Of a stretch of DNA of 64,000 nucleotides, positions 1-8,876 are shown piece by piece. The stretch's first letter is position 1, and each line of letters opens with the position of its first letter. Position numbers and translations under genes: made by a program. Under the pieces are notes generated by a model. The model was not told where the DNA came from, ran no database searches, and saw only the letters and a program-made list of their open reading frames with translations. Source of the DNA: Profundibacterium mesophilum KAUST100406-0324 (lineage in GTDB: Bacteria > Pseudomonadota > Alphaproteobacteria > Rhodobacterales > Rhodobacteraceae); contig NZ_APKE01000014.1 of the NCBI RefSeq assembly GCF_009835145.1, positions 62,001 through 126,000 on the forward strand. The letters run 5' to 3'.

Positions 1-779
1 AGGCCGATCGCCAGCCGGTCATTGCTGCACAGGATCGTCCGCGAGGGGAAGGCGCCGTCCTCGAGCAGCCTGCGCCCTTCCCGAAGACCGAACTCCTCGA
101 TGCTCCACCCGGACCCTTCGGCATGGACGATGCGCGGCTCGTGGCCGTGACGCTCCATCCCGGCGAGATAGGCCAGGCGGCGCTTGTTGGCATTCGGGTT
201 GAGCGGCGTCCTCATCTCGAAAAGGCAGGGCGGCTCGCCGGTGCGGCACAGGTAATCGGTCATCAGCCCAATGCTCTGGACATTGTCGGTTCCGACGAAG
301 GCGGCGCCGGCCTCCTCGATATCCGCATCGAAAAGGACCATCGGCACGGTTTCGGCAAAGGCGCGGACATGGTCACGATCGGAGGCACGGCCGAAAGGAG
401 CAAGCAGGATGCCGGCCGGCTTGAGGGCCTTGAGCGCCTCGAGATTGGCGGTCTCCTGTGCCGGCTTGCCGTGCGAGCTGCGCACGATGGGACTGTATCC
501 CGCATCGATGCAGGCGAGCTCGACGACGCGTCCGATTTCGGTGAAGAACGGATCGGCGAGGTTCGGCACGATGATCCCGATGCTGTTCGTCCTGCGCCGG
601 TTCTGGTTCATCGCATAGATGTTGGGCTGGTAGTCGTAGGTCCGCAGGGCCGTCTCGATCCGCTCGCGCGTCGATCTCCTGACGCTCATCGGGTCCTGGA
701 AATACTTCGAGACGGTCGGGCGGGAAATCCCGCTCGCCTTGGCGAATTCCTCCATGTTCCTGATTTTCGGATTCTGCAT
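1..779 (-). CDS. LacI-family transcriptional regulator (C-terminal part cut off by window edge)
   Basis: The reverse strand encodes a protein opening MQNPKIRNMEEFAKASGISR, a LacI-type helix-turn-helix (about residues 8-30, with RPTVSKYFQDP as recognition helix). A periplasmic-binding-protein-like sensor follows, recognisable by NSIGIIVPNLADPFFTEI and FVGTDN. It runs off the left edge at about residue 259, so some 80-90 residues are missing compared with the usual 330-350. Such repressors normally bind a sugar or nucleoside and control neighbouring catabolic genes, which would lie outside this window. The start at 779 fits the family's compact N-terminus. Two inverted repeats upstream (808-824 and 827-854) could be autoregulatory operators. 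The ligand cannot be told from sequence. Confidence 0.9.
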   Translation of the reverse strand, partial: MQNPKIRNMEEFAKASGISRPTVSKYFQDPMSVRRSTRERIETALRTYDYQPNIYAMNQNRRRTNSIGIIVPNLADPFFTEIGRVVELACIDAGYSPIVRSSHGKPAQETANLEALKALKPAGILLAPFGRASDRDHVRAFAETVPMVLFDADIEEAGAAFVGTDNVQSIGLMTDYLCRTGEPPCLFEMRTPLNPNANKRRLAYLAGMERHGHEPRIVHAEGSGWSIEEFGLREGRRLLEDGAFPSRTILCSNDRLAIG

Positions 780-807
780 GAAGGGCCCTTTCCCCGTCGT
801 GGCCAGG

Positions 808-854
808 CACTGTTTCACCCAGTGGTAAACTTTTTCTTTGCGCCAGTAAAGTTT
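808..854. promoter_or_regulatory. Two inverted repeats upstream of the LacI-family gene (possible operators)
   Basis: CACTG-N7-CAGTG lies at 808-824 and AAACTTT-N14-AAAGTTT at 827-854. Both sit 30-75 bases upstream of the regulator's start, where an autoregulatory operator would be expected. Neither has the classic central CG of many LacI-family operators, so this is only suggestive. The remaining sequence to the end of argG (855-1074) shows no gene; it holds a short direct repeat around CTCCCTCGCCGGGG. Confidence 0.3.
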
Positions 855-1074
855 CATGAGTGCCGGCGGCGATCCGCACGGTGCATCACTCCCTCGCCGG
901 GGCGCTCCCTCGCCGGGGGTGCGGGGGCATGCGGAGGCGGGCAGGGCACCCGATGCCCGGCCATGGGGCCGAACACGGGCCCGAGCACGGGATCAAGCAT
1001 CGGGCCGGACTGCGTGGCCCAGGCGACATGAGGCTGTTACCAAAGCCACGGAGCGGGCGGCGCCGGTATCCCGA

Positions 1075-2289
1075 TCAGCCGCGGCGGTTGCGGTTCGCCA
1101 GGAGCTTGAGACGCAGCGCGTTGAGCTTGATGAAGCCCGCCGCGTCCTTCTGGTCATAGGCGCCGGCATCGTCCTCGAAGGTCACATGCGCCTCGGAATA
1201 GAGGCTCTTGTCGGACCAGCGGCCCACGGTGCGCGCAACGCCCTTGTAGAGCTTCAGCCGCACGGTTCCCTCGACATGCTCCTGACTCTTGTCGATCGCG
1301 GCCTGGAGCATTTCGCGCTCCGGGCTGAACCAGAAGCCGTTATAGATCAGCTCGGCATAGCGCGGCATCAGCTCGTCCTTGAGATGCGCCGCCCCGCGAT
1401 CGAGCGTGATCTGCTCGATGCCGCGATGCGCCTCGAGCAGCAGCGTGCCGCCCGGGGTCTCGTAGATGCCGCGAGACTTCATGCCCACGAACCGCCCCTC
1501 GACAAGGTCGAGCCGTCCGCAGCCGTGCTTGCCGCCCAGCTCGTTCAGCTTCGTCAGGATCCCGGCGGGCGACATGGCGGTGCCGTCGATGCTGACCGCG
1601 TCGCCCTTCTCGAAACCGATCTCGACGAATTCGGGGCTGTCCGGCGCATCTTCCGGATTGACGGTGCGCTGGTAGACGTAGTCGGGCGCATCGACCGCCG
1701 GATCCTCGAGCACCTTGCCCTCCGAGGAGGTGTGCAGGAGGTTCGCGTCGACGGAGAAGGGCGCCTCGCCGCGCTTGTCCTTGGCCACCGGGATCTGGTT
1801 CATCTCGGCGAATTCGATCAGCTTGGTGCGGCTCGTCAGGTCCCATTCGCGCCAGGGGGCGATCACCTTGATGTCGGGGTTGAGCGCATAGGCCGACAGC
1901 TCGAAGCGGACCTGGTCGTTGCCCTTGCCGGTCGCCCCATGGGCCACGGCATCGGCGCCGGTCATCTCGGCGATCTCGACGAGACGCTTGGAGATCAGCG
2001 GCCGGGCGATCGAGGTGCCCAGCAGGTAGAGCCCTTCGTAGACGGCGTTGGCGCGGAACATCGGGAAGACGAAATCGCGCACGAACTCCTCGCGCAGATC
2101 CTCGATGTAGATCTCTGAGGCGCCCATCATCTCGGCTTTCTTGCGCGCCGGCTCCAGCTCCTCACCCTGGCCCAGATCGGCCGTGAAGGTCACGACCTCG
2201 CAGCCGTATTCGGTCTGCAGCCACTTGAGGATGATCGACGTGTCCAGACCGCCCGAATAGGCGAGAACGACTTTCTTTGGGGCGGACAT
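1075..2289 (-). CDS. argG: Argininosuccinate synthase
   Basis: A 404-residue protein that joins citrulline and aspartate with ATP to make argininosuccinate, the penultimate step of arginine synthesis in the cytoplasm. The N-type ATP pyrophosphatase loop AYSGGLDTS is at residues 10-18. [12 protein letters not shown] in the middle and the C-terminal helix region are typical, and the length is normal. I start at the ATG at 2289 (MSAPKKVV) because GGAGAG sits just upstream; a GTG six bases earlier is in frame but has no better site. It is transcribed away from ilvA, with about 100 bases between. Another arginine gene, argJ, is at 32 kb, so the pathway is dispersed as is usual in this group. Confidence 0.97.
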   Translation of the reverse strand: MSAPKKVVLAYSGGLDTSIILKWLQTEYGCEVVTFTADLGQGEELEPARKKAEMMGASEIYIEDLREEFVRDFVFPMFRANAVYEGLYLLGTSIARPLISKRLVEIAEMTGADAVAHGATGKGNDQVRFELSAYALNPDIKVIAPWREWDLTSRTKLIEFAEMNQIPVAKDKRGEAPFSVDANLLHTSSEGKVLEDPAVDAPDYVYQRTVNPEDAPDSPEFVEIGFEKGDAVSIDGTAMSPAGILTKLNELGGKHGCGRLDLVEGRFVGMKSRGIYETPGGTLLLEAHRGIEQITLDRGAAHLKDELMPRYAELIYNGFWFSPEREMLQAAIDKSQEHVEGTVRLKLYKGVARTVGRWSDKSLYSEAHVTFEDDAGAYDQKDAAGFIKLNALRLKLLANRNRRG

Positions 2290-2396
2290 CTGCACTCTCC
2301 ATGGCTTGCGCGGGACGCGAGCCGCCTATCGGGTTTTGCCGCGAAGGGCAAGATGACGCGCTTGTGCCCGGCCGTGTCATCGGCGATTGCTGGGGG

Positions 2397-3638
2397 ATGA
2401 GCCAGTTCTTCCAAGATGCCCGCGCCGTGAGCGACCGCCTTCGGGCGCTGTTCCCCGCGACCCCGCTTTTGCGCAACGATCACCTGTCGGCGAAATACGA
2501 TGCCGATATCTGGCTCAAGCGCGAGGATCTGACCCCTGTGCGCAGCTACAAGATCAGGGGCGCCTTCAACGCCGCGCAGAAGGCCCTTGCCGCCGCGCCG
2601 GAGCGGGCACTCTTCATCGCCGCGAGCGCCGGGAACCACGCCCAGGGCGTCGCCTTCGTGTGCCGGCATTTCGGGGTGAAGGGGGTCATCTTCATGCCCG
2701 TCACCACACCCCAGCAGAAGATCGACAAGACCCGCATCTTCGGCGGCGACGCGATCGAGATCCGCCTGATCGGGGATTACTTCGACGAGACATTGCGCAG
2801 CGCGCAGAAGTATTGCGCCGAGCAGGGGGGCCATTTCCTGGCGCCCTTCGACGATCCGGACGTGATCGAGGGGCAGGCCAGCGTGGGGGTCGAGATCCTC
2901 GATGCGCTGGGCGCCGCGCCCGACATGATCGTCCTGCCGGTGGGTGGCGGCGGCCTTGCCTCCGGCATCACGCGGATCATGGAGGGCCGGGGGGTCGATC
3001 TGCGCTATGTCGAGCCGGCGGGCGGGGCGAGCCTGGCGGCGGCACTGGCGGCCGGCGCGCCGGAGAACCTCGCCAAGGTGGATACTTTCGTCGATGGCGC
3101 CGCGGTCGCGCGGATCGGCACGAGGACGTTCGACGTGCTGCGCCGCGTGCCCGCCGAGGATGTGCTGATCGCGCCCGAGGACCGGATCTGCGGGACCATG
3201 CTCGAGATGCTGAATGTCGAGGGGATCGTGCTCGAGCCCGCCGGGGCGCTCGCCGTGGACGCCTTGCGCGATCTCGCTCCCCAGATCCGGGGCCGGCGCG
3301 TCGTCTGCGTCACCTCGGGGGGCAATTTCGACTTCGAGCGGCTGCCGGAGGTCAAGGAGCGGGCGCTGCGCCATGCCGGGGTGAAGAAATACCTCATCCT
3401 GAGGATGCCGCAGCGACCCGGCGCCTTGCGCGACTTTCTCGAACTGCTCGGGCCCAGGGACGATATCGCCCGGTTCGAGTATCTCAAGAAGTCGGCGCGC
3501 AACTTCGGCTCCGTCCTGATCGGGATCGAGACGGACGATCCGGCAAATTTCGACACGCTTTTCGCAAAGTTCGAGGCAAGCGAGTTCGTCTATCGCGATA
3601 TCACCCGCGATGCGACGCTGGCCGAATTCCTGATCTGA
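2397..3638 (+). CDS. ilvA: Threonine ammonia-lyase (threonine dehydratase), biosynthetic type
   Basis: A 413-residue PLP enzyme that deaminates threonine to 2-oxobutanoate, the committed step to isoleucine. The PLP lysine is K52 in RSYKIRGAF. The phosphate-binding glycine loop is PVGGGGLASG. The C-terminal part (from about residue 330, opening KYLILRMPQRPGALRDFLE) is a single ACT-like regulatory domain, consistent with feedback control by isoleucine. I start at the ATG at 2397 (MSQFFQDAR); the longer open frame upstream overlaps the argG promoter region and has no family-like sequence. A run of G just before the ATG is the only ribosome-site candidate. It is convergent with the HPt gene. Confidence 0.95.
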   Translation: MSQFFQDARAVSDRLRALFPATPLLRNDHLSAKYDADIWLKREDLTPVRSYKIRGAFNAAQKALAAAPERALFIAASAGNHAQGVAFVCRHFGVKGVIFMPVTTPQQKIDKTRIFGGDAIEIRLIGDYFDETLRSAQKYCAEQGGHFLAPFDDPDVIEGQASVGVEILDALGAAPDMIVLPVGGGGLASGITRIMEGRGVDLRYVEPAGGASLAAALAAGAPENLAKVDTFVDGAAVARIGTRTFDVLRRVPAEDVLIAPEDRICGTMLEMLNVEGIVLEPAGALAVDALRDLAPQIRGRRVVCVTSGGNFDFERLPEVKERALRHAGVKKYLILRMPQRPGALRDFLELLGPRDDIARFEYLKKSARNFGSVLIGIETDDPANFDTLFAKFEASEFVYRDITRDATLAEFLI

Positions 3639-3676
3639 GCCGCCGGGGGGAGACCGGATCCGGCGCGCCATCCGCG

Positions 3677-3692
3677 CGTGGCGTCCGCCACG
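3677..3692. terminator. Short hairpin between convergent ilvA and HPt gene
   Basis: CGTGGC at 3677-3682 pairs with GCCACG at 3687-3692 around a GTCC loop. The hairpin lies between two converging genes, where a bidirectional terminator would serve. There is no T-run, so it is weak evidence. Confidence 0.3.
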
Positions 3693-3716
3693 TCCTCCGC
3701 CACGACCACCGTCCGC

Positions 3717-4046
3717 TCACCCACGGTCCGCGCTCCAGGCCGCAAGGCGCGTGCTGCAGTCCTTGAAGGCGGCGATGAGGGGGGCAGGGTCGAACGGGGC
3801 TTCGCCGCGCTCCAGCTGCTCTTCCTGCGCCGCACAGCGTTCCGCGAGCACGTCGCAGCCAAGCGTCATCGCGCCGCCGCGCAGCATGTGCAGATCGGCC
3901 TTGATCGCATCCGCGGGCGGAGCGGGGCGCGCGGCAAGGCGGGCGAGGATGTCGTCGGCCTCGTGTTCAAAGTCGCGGATCACCGTGCCCAGCATCTCGC
4001 GCCCCAGATCGCGGGCAAGCATCCCGATGCGTTCGACATCCACCAT
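3717..4046 (-). CDS. Histidine phosphotransfer (HPt) domain protein
   Basis: A 109-residue all-helical protein with the HPt signature HMLRGGAMTLG. His53 is the expected phosphate-carrying residue (consensus HxLKGxAxxLG). It has no other domain, so it should act as a free cytoplasmic phosphorelay shuttle between a hybrid kinase and a receiver. It lies back-to-back with the receiver-phosphatase gene that starts about 120 bases away, and this pairing makes that receiver a likely partner. The cognate histidine kinase is not in the window. The length and start (MVDVERIG) fit small stand-alone HPt proteins. Confidence 0.85.
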   Translation of the reverse strand: MVDVERIGMLARDLGREMLGTVIRDFEHEADDILARLAARPAPPADAIKADLHMLRGGAMTLGCDVLAERCAAQEEQLERGEAPFDPAPLIAAFKDCSTRLAAWSADRG

Positions 4047-4166
4047 GACCGATCCTCAAAAACGTGTCGGGCCCATGCCCGACGCCACGTTACGGGGCAG
4101 CGGTTAAGAGTTTCTGCCTTGCGACGTTCACCTGTAATTAAACCCGTGGCGGGCAATCTGCGGTCC

Positions 4167-5438
4167 ATGCAGGTCACCTCGATCACCCCACCGGACCCCT
4201 GTCCCTATCCGCGGCCGCGCCCTTCGGCGATGAACCGCGTGCTGATCGCCGATGACAGCCGGCTGCAGCGGCGCGTCCTGTCGAGCGCGCTGCGCCGCTG
4301 GGGCTTCGAGGTGATCGAGGCGGCGAGCGGGGAGCAGGCCATCGAACTCTGCACGGCCTATTCGCCCGACCTGATCGTCTGCGACTGGATGATGCCCGGC
4401 ATGAACGGTCTGGAATTCTGCCGCGCCATCCGGCGGCTGGACCTTGCGAATTACGTCTACATCATCCTCCTGACCTCCAAGTCGGCACCCGGCGAGGTGG
4501 TCCAGGGGCTCGATGCGGGGGCTGACGATTTCCTCTCCAAGCCGATCGACACCACCGAATTCCGGGCCAGGCTCTCGGCCGGAGAACGGATCCTGACGAT
4601 CGAGCGCAGCCTCTCGGCGCAAAACCGGCTCGTGCGCGACACGCTCGACCGGATGAAGAGTGTCTATGAATCGCTGGATCGCGATCTGATCGAAGCGCGC
4701 AAGCTGCAGATGTCCCTCGTTCCGACACGCTCGACCCGACATCCCGGCGGGCAGGTGGACTACCTCTTCCGCCCATCGGGGCATATTGGCGGCGATCTCG
4801 TGGGCCAGGTTCCGCTCTCCGAGGGACGATTCGGTATCTACGCGCTTGACGTGTCGGGCCACGGCATCGCCTCCGCCCTGATCACGGCCCGCCTGTCGGG
4901 CTGGCTTTCCGGCGCCAATCCCGAGCATAACATCGCTCTGACACGCCGCGACGGGCGCGTGGTGATCCGTCCACCGCACGAGATCTGCGCCCGGCTCAAC
5001 CGGATCTTCCACGAGGAGATCGAGACGGATCACTATTTCACGATGGTCTTCGCCGATGTCGATCTGGACAGCGGGCGCCTCTCGATCGCGCAGGCCGGCC
5101 ATCCCTATCCCCTGATCCAGCGCGCCGGGGGGGAGGTGGAATCGGTGGGCGAGGGCGGCATGCCGATCGGCCTGCTCGACGATGCCGTCTATACCTCGGT
5201 GGAGGCGCATCTGGCGCCCGGAGACCGCCTTTTCATCCATTCCGATGGCCTGACGGAATGCGCCGGCATGACGGGGGAGGCACTCGGCGAGGCCGGGCTG
5301 TCGCGGCTGGTGGCGCAGAACGCGCATCTGGACGGGCCGGGGCTTCTCGACAAGATGACGGGGACGCTGGCCGCGCTTCGGCAGAGCATGGAGTTCGAGG
5401 ACGACATTTCCGGCGTGCTCGTCGCGCGACAGGCCTGA
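4167..5438 (+). CDS. Response regulator fused to SpoIIE/PP2C-type serine phosphatase
   Basis: A CheY-like receiver opens at MNRVLIADD with phosphoacceptor Asp in LIVCDWMMPG and the conserved Lys in FLSKPID. A linker helix (RDLIEARKLQMSLVP) follows, then a PP2C-SpoIIE phosphatase domain with GGDLVG, DVSGHGIAS and HSDGLTE metal-binding motifs. Phosphorylation of the receiver likely controls a phosphatase that acts on an anti-sigma-antagonist or similar partner. The start is uncertain: ATG at 4167 adds a 21-residue proline-rich tail, whereas ATG at 4230 begins exactly at the receiver; neither has a strong ribosome site. It is divergent from the HPt gene, suggesting one phosphorelay. No anti-sigma factor or STAS partner is nearby. 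Confidence 0.9.
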   Translation: MQVTSITPPDPCPYPRPRPSAMNRVLIADDSRLQRRVLSSALRRWGFEVIEAASGEQAIELCTAYSPDLIVCDWMMPGMNGLEFCRAIRRLDLANYVYIILLTSKSAPGEVVQGLDAGADDFLSKPIDTTEFRARLSAGERILTIERSLSAQNRLVRDTLDRMKSVYESLDRDLIEARKLQMSLVPTRSTRHPGGQVDYLFRPSGHIGGDLVGQVPLSEGRFGIYALDVSGHGIASALITARLSGWLSGANPEHNIALTRRDGRVVIRPPHEICARLNRIFHEEIETDHYFTMVFADVDLDSGRLSIAQAGHPYPLIQRAGGEVESVGEGGMPIGLLDDAVYTSVEAHLAPGDRLFIHSDGLTECAGMTGEALGEAGLSRLVAQNAHLDGPGLLDKMTGTLAALRQSMEFEDDISGVLVARQA

Positions 5439-5465
5439 ACCCGCCGCGGACGCGGCCGCCGTGCT

Positions 5466-5933
5466 CTACCCGCGACGGGCCGCGCGTCCGGCCGCACTGC
5501 GCAGCAGCCTGCCGAGAAACTCCCGGTCCCCTTGCGTGGCAAGCGATCCGGCGGCCTCATCGGGATCGAGCCAGACGGGGACGTGGTCGGGCTCGCTCGG
5601 GGCGGCTTTGCGCAATGTCGGCCGCGCGAGATAGACATGGCAGATCTTCTCGGCCCAGATGCCGTATTCGGGCATATAGGTGTGGCGCCTGAACGCACCC
5701 AGCCGCCGCGGGGCCGCGATATGCCAGCCGGTTTCCTCGAAGACCTCGCGGTGAAGTGCCCCGATGGGCGATTCGCCGGGATCGATCCCGCCGCCCGGCA
5801 GTTGCAGCTCGCGCCGCTGCGCACCCTGCCATGTCAGCAGGATTTGCCCTGCGCGCAGCAGGATGGCATATGCCCCCGGACGCGGGATATAGACCCGACT
5901 CGCCTCGGGCCGTCCGCCATACCTTCTGATCAT
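5466..5933 (-). CDS. Nudix hydrolase (substrate unknown)
   Basis: A 155-residue protein with a full Nudix box, GGGIDPGESPIGALHREVFEETG, where REVFEET supplies the metal-binding glutamates. The fold starts at YIPRPGAYAILLR and needs no more than the chosen start MIRRYGG at 5933. A further 33 upstream codons are open but lie in the promoter region shared with hslO. Proteins of this kind hydrolyse nucleoside diphosphates linked to another group; nothing here fixes the substrate. It is convergent with the phosphatase gene and divergent from hslO. Confidence 0.85.
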   Translation of the reverse strand: MIRRYGGRPEASRVYIPRPGAYAILLRAGQILLTWQGAQRRELQLPGGGIDPGESPIGALHREVFEETGWHIAAPRRLGAFRRHTYMPEYGIWAEKICHVYLARPTLRKAAPSEPDHVPVWLDPDEAAGSLATQGDREFLGRLLRSAAGRAARRG

Positions 5934-5966
5934 GCTGGTGTCCCGCCCTGTTAAAGCCCGCGATCT

Positions 5967-6002
5967 GGCCCTTATATAGGGCCGATACGCAATGCGCATT
6001 GC
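5967..6002. promoter_or_regulatory. Dyad promoter region and 14-bp perfect palindrome upstream of hslO
   Basis: GGCCCT-TATAT-AGGGCC is an inverted repeat at 5967-5983 whose centre gives a -10-like box. CTTATATAGG on the plus strand and CCTATATAAG on the minus strand both fit the alphaproteobacterial RpoH -10 pattern CYTATnTnnG. No CTTG -35 lies at the right distance on either strand. It is followed by GCAATGCGCATTGC (5989-6002), a perfect palindrome sitting over the expected transcription start and 12 bases before the hslO ATG. It looks like an operator for a dimeric regulator acting on hslO, the Nudix gene or both. Confidence 0.5.
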
Positions 6003-6014
6003 CAAGGAAAGTCC

Positions 6015-7022
6015 ATGACCATCGGAACTCACATCGCCTGGGATGATACCGTCCTGCCCTTCCAGCTCGACCGGTCGGATATCCGCGGACGCGTGGCGCG
6101 GCTCGATGGCACGTTACAGGAGGTGCTCGCGCAGCATGGCTACCCGCCGGAGATCGAGGCGCTCGTCGCCGAGGCGACCCTGCTCACCGCGCTGATCGGA
6201 CAGGCCATCAAGCTGCGCTGGAAGCTGTCGCTGCAGATCCGCGGTAACGGGGCCGCACGCCTGATCGCGACCGACTACTACGCGCCGGGCGATGACGGCA
6301 CCCCGGCGCGGCTGCGCGCCTATGCGTCCTATGACGAGACGAGGTTGCAATCGGGCGTCGATCCGTTCTCGCAGATCGGCAAGGGCTATTTCGCCGTCCT
6401 GATCGACCAGGGCGACGGCACCACGCCCTACCAGGGCATCACCCCGATCGCGGGCCAATCCCTCGCCGACTGCGCGCAGACCTATTTCGCCCAGTCCGAG
6501 CAGCTTCCCACGCGGTTCCAGACGACCTTCGGCCAAGTGCAGACCCCGGGCCAGACCTCGGAATGGCGCGCGGCGGGGGTGATGCTGCAATCCATGCCCA
6601 AGGCCTCGCCGCACGTGGCCAATCCCGGCGAGGGCGGCTCGGGAGAGGACGGTCTGCTTACCGCGGACGACATGCTCGAGGAGGACGACGCGGAGAACTG
6701 GAACCGGGCGAACATGTTGCTCGACACGGTCGAGGACATGGAACTCATCGGCCCGCAGGTCTCGCCAACCGATCTTCTGGTGCGATTGTTTCACGAGGAA
6801 CAACCGCGTGTCTTCGACGCCCAGCCCGTCCGGTTCGGTTGCACCTGTTCCGAGCAGAAAGTGCGCGAGAGCCTGTCGATCTACTCGGCGCGCGATATCG
6901 CGCATATGACGACCGACGAGGGACAGGTGACCGCCGACTGCCAGTTCTGCGGGGCGCATTACGTGCTCGATCCCGAGGAGCTCGGCTTCGAGGCAACGAA
7001 AGGTCCCGATGCGGCACCCTGA
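6015..7022 (+). CDS. hslO: Hsp33 redox-regulated molecular chaperone
   Basis: A 335-residue cytoplasmic holdase switched on by oxidation. The C-terminal zinc centre is visible as CTC (in FGCTCSEQK) and CQFC (in TADCQFCGAHY), the four redox cysteines of the family. The N-terminal substrate domain (DDTVLPFQL, then LTALIGQAIKLRWKLSLQIRG) is normal. The stretch between the two (about residues 195-230) is acidic and longer than in E. coli. AAGGAA lies six bases before the start. It overlaps the next Nudix gene by 14 bases, so the two are co-transcribed. The palindromic promoter region upstream suggests specific control. Confidence 0.96.
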   Translation: MTIGTHIAWDDTVLPFQLDRSDIRGRVARLDGTLQEVLAQHGYPPEIEALVAEATLLTALIGQAIKLRWKLSLQIRGNGAARLIATDYYAPGDDGTPARLRAYASYDETRLQSGVDPFSQIGKGYFAVLIDQGDGTTPYQGITPIAGQSLADCAQTYFAQSEQLPTRFQTTFGQVQTPGQTSEWRAAGVMLQSMPKASPHVANPGEGGSGEDGLLTADDMLEEDDAENWNRANMLLDTVEDMELIGPQVSPTDLLVRLFHEEQPRVFDAQPVRFGCTCSEQKVRESLSIYSARDIAHMTTDEGQVTADCQFCGAHYVLDPEELGFEATKGPDAAP

Positions 7023-7608
7023 CTGGAGAGCGCGGGTCATGGCGGGTCTGGAACGCGAGGGGCCGGGATCGTCGGATTTCGATCTCAACCCCGCCGCGCG
7101 TCCCTCCCGGGCGCCCGATCTGCGCGCCGCGGCCGTTCTCGTGCCGTTATGGGAGCGGGGCGGGCGTGTCGATGTCATCCTGACGAAGCGATCCTCGGCC
7201 CTGCGCCATCATCCCGGACAGATCGCCTTTCCGGGTGGCAAGATCGATGCGGGGGATTCTGGCCCCGAGGCGGCGGCCCTGCGCGAGGCGCATGAGGAGA
7301 TCGGCCTCGCGCCCTCCCGGGTCGAGCTCATCGGCCGCCTGCCGCATCACGAGACGGTCACGACATTCTCGATGGTGCCCATCGTGGGCTGGATCAGCGG
7401 CCCCTTCACCCCGGTCCCGGAGGCGGGGGAGGTGGCCGAGGTCTTTACCGTGCCGCTCGCTCATCTCGCGCAGACGGCGCATTACATGGTCTCCTCGCGC
7501 CATTGGCGGGGTCAGGAGCGGCGATATTTCCAGGTTCCCTATGGCCCCTACTACATCTGGGGCGCCACGGCGCGGGTCCTGCGCGGCCTGGCCGAGCGCC
7601 TGTCATGA
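7009..7608 (+). CDS. CoA pyrophosphatase-like Nudix hydrolase
   Basis: A 199-residue protein. The Nudix box GGKIDAGDSGPEAAALREAHEEIGL is preceded by SSALRHHPGQIAFPGG, the extended motif characteristic of NudL/CoA-pyrophosphatase enzymes, which cut CoA and acyl-CoA to phosphopantetheine and 3',5'-ADP. One position in the box is D rather than E (AGDSG). It starts inside the 3' end of hslO and ends in an ATGA overlap with the CCA enzyme gene, so hslO-nudix-cca form one tight operon. The substrate is assigned from family motifs. Confidence 0.88.
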   Translation: MRHPDWRARVMAGLEREGPGSSDFDLNPAARPSRAPDLRAAAVLVPLWERGGRVDVILTKRSSALRHHPGQIAFPGGKIDAGDSGPEAAALREAHEEIGLAPSRVELIGRLPHHETVTTFSMVPIVGWISGPFTPVPEAGEVAEVFTVPLAHLAQTAHYMVSSRHWRGQERRYFQVPYGPYYIWGATARVLRGLAERLS

Positions 7609-8774
7609 CCGGGGCGGGGCGGCATCTCGCCGCGGCATGGCTGGCGCATCCGGGCGGACGGGCCGTGATGGACTGTCTGGCGCGCGGGGGGCATCAGGCC
7701 CTCTATGTCGGGGGCTGCGTACGCGATGCGCTGATCGGGCGCGAGGCGAGCGATATCGATATCTCGACGGACGCGCTGCCGCGAGAGGTCATGCGGCTTG
7801 CCGATGCCGAGGGTTTTCGCTGCGTGCCGACCGGCATCGATCATGGCACGGTCACGGTGATCGCCGAAGGACGGGCGCATGAGGTGACCACCTTTCGCCG
7901 CGATGTCGAAACGGACGGGCGCCGCGCCGTCGTCGCCTTCTCCCGCGATATCGCCGAGGACGCGATGCGCCGCGACTTCACGATGAATGCCCTCTACGCG
8001 GATGCCGAGGGCCGCGTGGTCGACCCGCTCGGGGGGCTGCCCGATCTCGATGCCCGCCATGTCAGGTTCATCGGCGAGGCGCATGAACGGATCGCGGAGG
8101 ACCACCTGCGCATCCTGCGGTTCTTCCGCTTCCACGCCTGGTATGCCGACGCGGCGCGGGGGCTCGATGCCGAGGGGCTGGCGGCCTGCGCGCAGGGCGC
8201 CGCCGGTCTCGATACGCTACCCGGCGAGCGGATCGGGGCGGAGATGCTCAAGCTTCTCGCCGCGCCGGGTCCGTGCCGCGCGCTGGGCGCGATGGAGCAG
8301 AGCGGCATTCTCGCACGCGTCCTGCCGGGCGCCGCCGCGCGCGATCTTTTCCCGCTCGTTCACCTGGAAGGGAGCCTGAACCTCGAACCCGAACCGCTGC
8401 GCCGGCTCGCCGCGATCGGCGGCGCGGAGCCTGAAGTGCGGCTGCGCCTGTCGCGCCAGCAGGCAAAGCGCCTGTCGCAGCTGCGGGACGGGATCGGCGC
8501 CGTGGCAGGCACGGCTGAGCTGGCTTACCGGCTGGGCCCCGAGACGGCGCGCGACATCGAGCTTCTGCGCGCCGCCGGCTTCGGCGCGGCGCTTCCCGCC
8601 GCGCTCGACGAGGACATCGCACTCGGCACGCAGGCCCGCTTTCCCCTTCGCGCCGCCGATCTGATGCCGGAGCTGAAGGGGCCCGCGCTGGGCGCGCGCC
8701 TCGCCGAACTCGAGGCCGACTGGATCGCCTCGGGCTTCGCCCTGGATCGCGCGGCCCTGCTGGCGCGCCGATGA
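7605..8774 (+). CDS. CCA-adding enzyme (tRNA nucleotidyltransferase)
   Basis: A 389-residue class II nucleotidyltransferase that builds or repairs the 3' CCA of tRNA. The active-site loop is VGGCVRDALIG, the metal-binding DID is in SDIDISTD, and RRDFTMNAL with EDHLRILRFFRFHAWY form the nucleotide-selecting motifs. No HD domain is seen, so it is the short alphaproteobacterial form. Start at the ATG at 7605, giving an ATGA overlap with the preceding Nudix gene; the longer upstream frame lies wholly inside that gene. The C-terminal half is divergent, as is usual for this family. Confidence 0.94.
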   Translation: MTGAGRHLAAAWLAHPGGRAVMDCLARGGHQALYVGGCVRDALIGREASDIDISTDALPREVMRLADAEGFRCVPTGIDHGTVTVIAEGRAHEVTTFRRDVETDGRRAVVAFSRDIAEDAMRRDFTMNALYADAEGRVVDPLGGLPDLDARHVRFIGEAHERIAEDHLRILRFFRFHAWYADAARGLDAEGLAACAQGAAGLDTLPGERIGAEMLKLLAAPGPCRALGAMEQSGILARVLPGAAARDLFPLVHLEGSLNLEPEPLRRLAAIGGAEPEVRLRLSRQQAKRLSQLRDGIGAVAGTAELAYRLGPETARDIELLRAAGFGAALPAALDEDIALGTQARFPLRAADLMPELKGPALGARLAELEADWIASGFALDRAALLARR

Positions 8775-8876
8775 GACGTTGCCTCCGGGCGATCCGGCCA
8801 TAGGTAGCAAGACGACCCCCGCATGCGCCGGCTCTGCCCGCGCCGGGGCCCCGCCAGCCGCAACACCGGACCCCAC

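Noticed and set aside
5989-6002. Palindrome as an Fnr, Fur or Zur site
   Set aside because: GCAATGCGCATTGC does not match TTGAT-N4-ATCAA (Fnr) or the longer Zur and Fur patterns, so no regulator is named.
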